A stretch of 17,474 nt of DNA from an uncultured Eubacteriales bacterium (GTDB lineage Bacteria; Bacillota; Clostridia; Oscillospirales; Oscillospiraceae): positions 1 through 17,474 of the forward strand of contig URPD01000042.1 in the NCBI GenBank assembly GCA_900549645.1. The letters are read 5' to 3'. The notes beneath the pieces were generated by a model. That model was given only the letters and a program-made list of their open reading frames with translations. It ran no database searches and was not told the DNA's origin. Both the position numbers and the translations under genes were made by a program. Positions 14,188-17,474 of the stretch are shown one piece after another; the stretch's first letter is position 1; the number at the start of each line of letters is the position of its first letter.

Positions 14188-16881
14188 ATGAATCTTTCAA
14201 GAAAATGGCTCAATGAATTCGTCGACCTGAGCTTTGATGAATATGACGACAAGCGCTTCGCCGAGGCCATGACCGTCTCCGGCTCCAAGGTCGAAGTGAC
14301 CGAGAACCTGAGCGAGACGATAAAGAACGTCAAGGTCGGCCGCATTCTCTCCATCGAGAAGCACCCCAACTCCGACCACATGCTCGTCACGCAGATAGAC
14401 ATCGGCGAAGCGGAGCCTGTGCAGATATGCACCGGCGCGTGGAACGTCCACTGCGGCGATCTCGTCCCCGCGGCGCTGCACAATTCCCTGCTGCCCGGCG
14501 GTGTGAAGATAACGAAGGGCAAGCTGCGCGGCGTGGAGTCCGCCGGTATGCTCTGCTCGCTCAAGGAGCTTGACTGCGATCTGCACGATTTCCCCTACGC
14601 GGAGATAAAGCCCGCCGCCATCCTCGGCGACTACCATCCGATCGATCCCGCAAAGCCCTCCATCCCCGCCGACATCAAGGCCGGAGACAAGATTTTCGGC
14701 AGCGTCGTCGCGGCAAAGGCGCTCGACGTGCAGAACAAGGGCTACGGCCTGTGGCAGGTCGCGCTCGACCTCGGCGAAGCCGCGGCCGATCCCGTGACCG
14801 ACTGCCAGAACGTCCACGCGGGCGATCTCGTGGCCTATGACACCAAGAAGAATGCGATACTTTCGCTGGATGATCTCCGCGCGAAGCAGGAGGAGTTCCC
14901 GCACTGCATTTCCGACGGTATTCTCATTCTCAACGAGGACTGCAAGCCCGGCGACGATATGGCCGTCATCCTCGGCCGCGACGACCATGTCGTGGAATTT
15001 GAGATAACCCCGAACCGGCCTGACTGCCTGTGCGTTATCGGTCTCGCGCGTGAGGCCGCCGTGACCTTCGGCAAGGAGCTGAAGCTGCACGAGCCGGTCG
15101 TCGAAGCGAAGGCCGGCGGCAATATCAACGACATGGCGAAGATCATCGTCGAGGACGCCGCGCTCTGCCCGCGCTACACCGCGCGCATGGTCAAGAACGT
15201 CAAGATCGCGCCGTCCCCGCGCTGGATGCGTGAGCGTATCCGCAACGCCGGTATGCGCCCGATAAACAACATCGTCGACATCACGAACTACGTCATGCTT
15301 GAGTACGGCCAGCCCATGCACGCGTTCGACTTTGCCTGCGTCGGCAACAACGAGATTCACGTCCGCACCGCGCGCGAGGGCGAGAGCATCCGTACGCTTG
15401 ACGGCACCGAGCGCAAGCTGACCCCCTCCATGCTCTGCATCTGCGACACCGACAAGCCCGTCGCAGTTGCGGGCGTCATGGGCGGCGAGAACAGCGAGAT
15501 TGTCGGCGACACGGCGATGGTTCTCTTCGAGAGCGCGAATTTCAACGGCACCTCCGTGCGCCGCACCGCTACTGCCCTCGGTATGCGTACCGACGCGTCC
15601 GCCCGCTTTGAAAAGGGTCTTGACCCGCAGGGTACGCTGCGCGCCGTGAACCGCGCCTGCGAGCTTATAGAACTGCTCGGCTGCGGCGAGGTCGTCGATG
15701 GCGTCATCGACGTCGTGCCGAAGCCCATCGAGGAAAAGACAGTTCTGCTTGAGCCGGACAAGATAAACTCCCTGCTCGGCACCGATATCGACAAGGACAG
15801 CATGAAGAAGATCCTGCTTGACCTCGGCTTCACGCTTGACGGCGACGTCATCCACGTTCCGTCTTGGCGCGGCGACGTTGAGCATTATTCCGATATCGCC
15901 GAGGAGGTAGCGCGCTTCTACGGCTACAACAATATCCCCACCCGCTTCACCGGAGCCATAAGCACCTGCGGCGGCTTTACGCCTGTGCAGCAGTGCGAGC
16001 GCCGCGTCGGCGAGCTGTGCCGCGCGATGTGTCTGGATGAGATAATCACCTACTCGTTCATCAGCCCCAGCTACTATGACAAGATCCGTATGCCGTCCGA
16101 TTCCCCGCTGCGCGACAGTCTGCGCATCCTCAATCCTCTCGGAGAGGACACCTCGATAATGCGCACGACCATACTCCCCTCCATGCTGGAGATTTTGACC
16201 CGCAACTATAACTATCGCAACAAGTCCGCCGCGCTCTACGAGATAGGCCGCATCTACCTCAAGCGTCCCGACGGACTGGCGGACGAGCCGAAGATAGTTT
16301 CCATGGGCGCATACGGCCCCGATATGAGCTTCTTCCGCATCAAGGGCTGGGTCGAGGAGCTGTGCAGCGGCCTCGGCATTGAAAAGCTGCACTTCGCCGC
16401 CGAGCGCGAGAACCCGTCCTACCATCCCGGCCGCTGCGCCAAGGTCTGGTGCGGTGAGACTTATATAGGCGTGCTCGGTCAGATACACCCCGCCGTTGCA
16501 GCCAATTACGGCGTAGACGCAGAGCTTTACTGCGCGGAGCTGAGCTTTGACGCGCTGCACTCCCTGCGCGGAGGCATCCCCGTGTATAAGCCGCTGCCGC
16601 GCTTCCCGGCGGTCACGCGCGACATTGCCGTCGTCTGCGGCGCTGAGATTCCCGTGGGTGATATGGTGGAGCACATCATGGCTGAGGGCGGGCAGTACCT
16701 CAAGGGCTGCCGCATCTTCGATGTGTATACCGGGCACCACATCGCCGAGGGCAAAAAGTCCGTCGCCTTCTCGCTTACCATGCGCGCCGACGACCAGACC
16801 CTCACCGACGACCACGCAGAGGAGACCGTAAAGAAGGTTCTTGCCGCGCTGGAGAAGAAATTCGGCGCCATCATTCGGTAA
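14188..16881 (+). CDS. pheT: phenylalanine--tRNA ligase, beta subunit, with ~100-residue insertion
   Basis: PheT is the tRNA-binding and editing partner of PheS. At 897 residues it is about 100 longer than the usual 790-810. Domains in order: N-terminal B1 start (MNLSRKWLNEFVDL), EMAPII-like tRNA-binding OB domain (about 40-138), the insertion (about 139-241), FEITPNRPDCL (271-281), the B3/B4 editing domain (about 315-495, with GMRPINNIVDITNYVM and RTDASARFEKGLD), B5 (about 515-585), catalytic-like core (590-790) and C-terminal FDX-ACB anticodon-binding domain (804-897, PLPRFPAVTRDIAVV). The insert contains LDLGEAAADPVTDCQNVHAGDLV, resembling IDIGEAEPVQICTGAWNVHCGDLV of the OB domain, so it may be a degenerate duplicate. 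There is no break in frame. GGGAGAA precedes the ATG. Confidence 0.95.
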   Translation: MNLSRKWLNEFVDLSFDEYDDKRFAEAMTVSGSKVEVTENLSETIKNVKVGRILSIEKHPNSDHMLVTQIDIGEAEPVQICTGAWNVHCGDLVPAALHNSLLPGGVKITKGKLRGVESAGMLCSLKELDCDLHDFPYAEIKPAAILGDYHPIDPAKPSIPADIKAGDKIFGSVVAAKALDVQNKGYGLWQVALDLGEAAADPVTDCQNVHAGDLVAYDTKKNAILSLDDLRAKQEEFPHCISDGILILNEDCKPGDDMAVILGRDDHVVEFEITPNRPDCLCVIGLAREAAVTFGKELKLHEPVVEAKAGGNINDMAKIIVEDAALCPRYTARMVKNVKIAPSPRWMRERIRNAGMRPINNIVDITNYVMLEYGQPMHAFDFACVGNNEIHVRTAREGESIRTLDGTERKLTPSMLCICDTDKPVAVAGVMGGENSEIVGDTAMVLFESANFNGTSVRRTATALGMRTDASARFEKGLDPQGTLRAVNRACELIELLGCGEVVDGVIDVVPKPIEEKTVLLEPDKINSLLGTDIDKDSMKKILLDLGFTLDGDVIHVPSWRGDVEHYSDIAEEVARFYGYNNIPTRFTGAISTCGGFTPVQQCERRVGELCRAMCLDEIITYSFISPSYYDKIRMPSDSPLRDSLRILNPLGEDTSIMRTTILPSMLEILTRNYNYRNKSAALYEIGRIYLKRPDGLADEPKIVSMGAYGPDMSFFRIKGWVEELCSGLGIEKLHFAAERENPSYHPGRCAKVWCGETYIGVLGQIHPAVAANYGVDAELYCAELSFDALHSLRGGIPVYKPLPRFPAVTRDIAVVCGAEIPVGDMVEHIMAEGGQYLKGCRIFDVYTGHHIAEGKKSVAFSLTMRADDQTLTDDHAEETVKKVLAALEKKFGAIIR

Positions 16882-16929
16882 AATTATACCACCTTAAGAA
16901 AAATTAACCTTTTGTTTAGTTTTTTCGAC

Positions 16930-16957
16930 TTTACTTGACAAACTAATATGCTATAAT
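16930..16957 (+). promoter_or_regulatory. ireB promoter with extended -10
   Basis: TGCTATAAT (16949-16957) is an extended -10. A weak -35, TTTACT (16930-16935), lies 16 bases upstream. A perfect TTGACA at 16935-16940 is only 11 bases from the -10 and so cannot be its partner. Confidence 0.65.
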
Positions 16958-16990
16958 GTAGCCAATAAATAAGTGAAGAGGAGGGACATC

Positions 16991-17233
16991 ATGGAGGATG
17001 TAACAAGAAAGTTCACAGCACTGGACAGCAAAGCCGAGATGAGAGAGATCCTGTCATCCGTGTATAACTCCCTCATGGTAAAGGGCTACAATCCTATTAA
17101 CCAGATAGTTGGGTATATACTTTCGGAGGATCCGACCTATATCACCAACTACAACAACGCCCGTACGCTGATATGCCGTCTCGACAGAGACGAGTTGCTG
17201 CAGGAGCTGCTGAAAAATTATCTGGACAAGTAA
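16991..17233 (+). CDS. ireB: IreB family regulatory phosphoprotein (UPF0297)
   Basis: This 80-residue protein matches the UPF0297/IreB family along its whole length: GYNPINQIVGYILSEDPTYI (37-56), NNARTLICRLDRDELL and a C-terminal LLKNYLDK. In Enterococcus faecalis, IreB is phosphorylated on N-terminal threonines by the PASTA kinase IreK and affects cephalosporin tolerance; here Thr5 and Thr9 are the available N-terminal threonines. The ATG at 16991 is chosen because GAGGAGGG lies six to ten bases upstream. It has its own promoter and a strong terminator 14 bases after the stop, so it is a single-gene transcript. In many Firmicutes ireB is next to alaS and ruvX; neither is in view here. Confidence 0.93.
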   Translation: MEDVTRKFTALDSKAEMREILSSVYNSLMVKGYNPINQIVGYILSEDPTYITNYNNARTLICRLDRDELLQELLKNYLDK

Positions 17234-17246
17234 GCACAACCGAACC

Positions 17247-17283
17247 GCTCCCCAGCCGGATCCCCGGCTGGGGAGCAATTTTG
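17247..17283 (+). terminator. ireB terminator
   Basis: GCTCCCCAGCCGG (17247-17259) pairs perfectly over 13 bp with CCGGCTGGGGAGC (17264-17276) around a four-base loop, followed by AATTTTG. Confidence 0.9.
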
Positions 17284-17474
17284 TTATGGACGATTTGCGG
17301 GACGGCACTGGGGGCGTACCATGCGATGTGGCTTTGGCGCGCGGTTTCTTTTACCCACTGGCGGTCGTCGAGCGCAAAAGGCAACGCGGAGTTTCTTGCC
17401 TCCCTTGTTTAAAGAGAGGTGGACAGATTATAATCTGAAGTGCAACAGGTGAAAAAAAGAAGACAATACGCAGG
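17284..17474. other. non-coding right end with repeat-like hairpin
   Basis: No convincing gene is present. At 17399-17419 CCTCCCTT and AAGAGAGG form an imperfect inverted repeat (one mismatch) with the surrounding text GCCTCCCTTGTTTAAAGAGAGGTGG. Similar CTCCCT...AGGGAGG elements are, from memory, dispersed in gut clostridial genomes. A GTG at 17449 followed by Lys-Lys-Arg-Arg codons could start a gene that leaves the window but has only eight codons in view. Confidence 0.4.
17405..17437. promoter_or_regulatory. possible promoter overlapping a 14-bp palindrome
   Basis: CAGATTATAATCTG (17424-17437) is a perfect palindrome containing TATAAT (17429-17434). A TTGTTT (17405-17410) lies 18 bases upstream. 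If real, the palindrome would cover the -10 element, a natural place for a repressor. Confidence 0.35.

Noticed and set aside
14197..16815. An 872-residue minus-strand frame opposite pheT
   Set aside because: Antisense shadow of a clear PheT; no recognisable domains.
16935..16940. TTGACA as the -35 of ireB
   Set aside because: Only 11 bases from the TATAAT; spacing is incompatible. The extended -10 with TTTACT is preferred.
17173..17412. A 79-residue plus-strand frame overlapping the end of ireB
   Set aside because: It runs through the ireB terminator hairpin and has no ribosome site.

Overview
The window looks like a chromosomal segment of a gut-type clostridial Firmicute, plausibly Oscillospiraceae or a relative. 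The reasons are GC-rich genes separated by very AT-rich intergenic DNA, strong TTGACA/TATAAT promoters and GGAGG ribosome sites, a T-box leader in front of pheS, a class B sortase with a PKTG-type surface substrate, an IreB (UPF0297) gene, and PepV and PlsY of Firmicute type. TGA is used as a normal stop codon in several genes (srtB, nagB, pheS).

Layout. 1-237: the 5' end of an IS256-family element, cut by the window edge. 238-654: AT-rich spacer with a 20-bp palindrome, a bidirectional terminator and a probable srtB promoter. 655-4147: a class B sortase followed by a large secreted MBG-repeat surface protein whose KPKTG signal makes it the likely substrate; each has its own promoter. 4148-4599: three strong hairpins around a short decayed-looking stretch. 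4600-5865 (minus): a secreted five-LysM protein interrupted by an in-frame TGA. 6118-6849: nagB, with a textbook promoter and a terminator-like hairpin in its short leader.

10365 to 6911 (minus) is a compact operon: an OmpR-type response regulator, a sensor histidine kinase and a membrane-anchored HtrA protease, which looks like an envelope-stress module. 12648 to 10535 (minus) carries plsY and then a PepV-type dipeptidase behind a consensus promoter. 12842-16881 (plus) is a phenylalanine T-box leader with pheS and pheT. The pheT product is about 100 residues longer than usual because of an insertion resembling a second, degenerate copy of the N-terminal tRNA-binding OB domain. 16991-17233 is ireB with its own promoter and terminator. 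The last 200 bases are non-coding, with repeat-like hairpins and a promoter-like palindrome.

Most of the window is ordinary core genome. I do not see a defence system, CRISPR array, prophage or biosynthetic cluster. The best leads are the PheT domain insertion, the TGA-interrupted LysM gene inside a duplicated module, the sortase/substrate pair with a GTTACA-rich control region, and the promoter-proximal hairpin of nagB.
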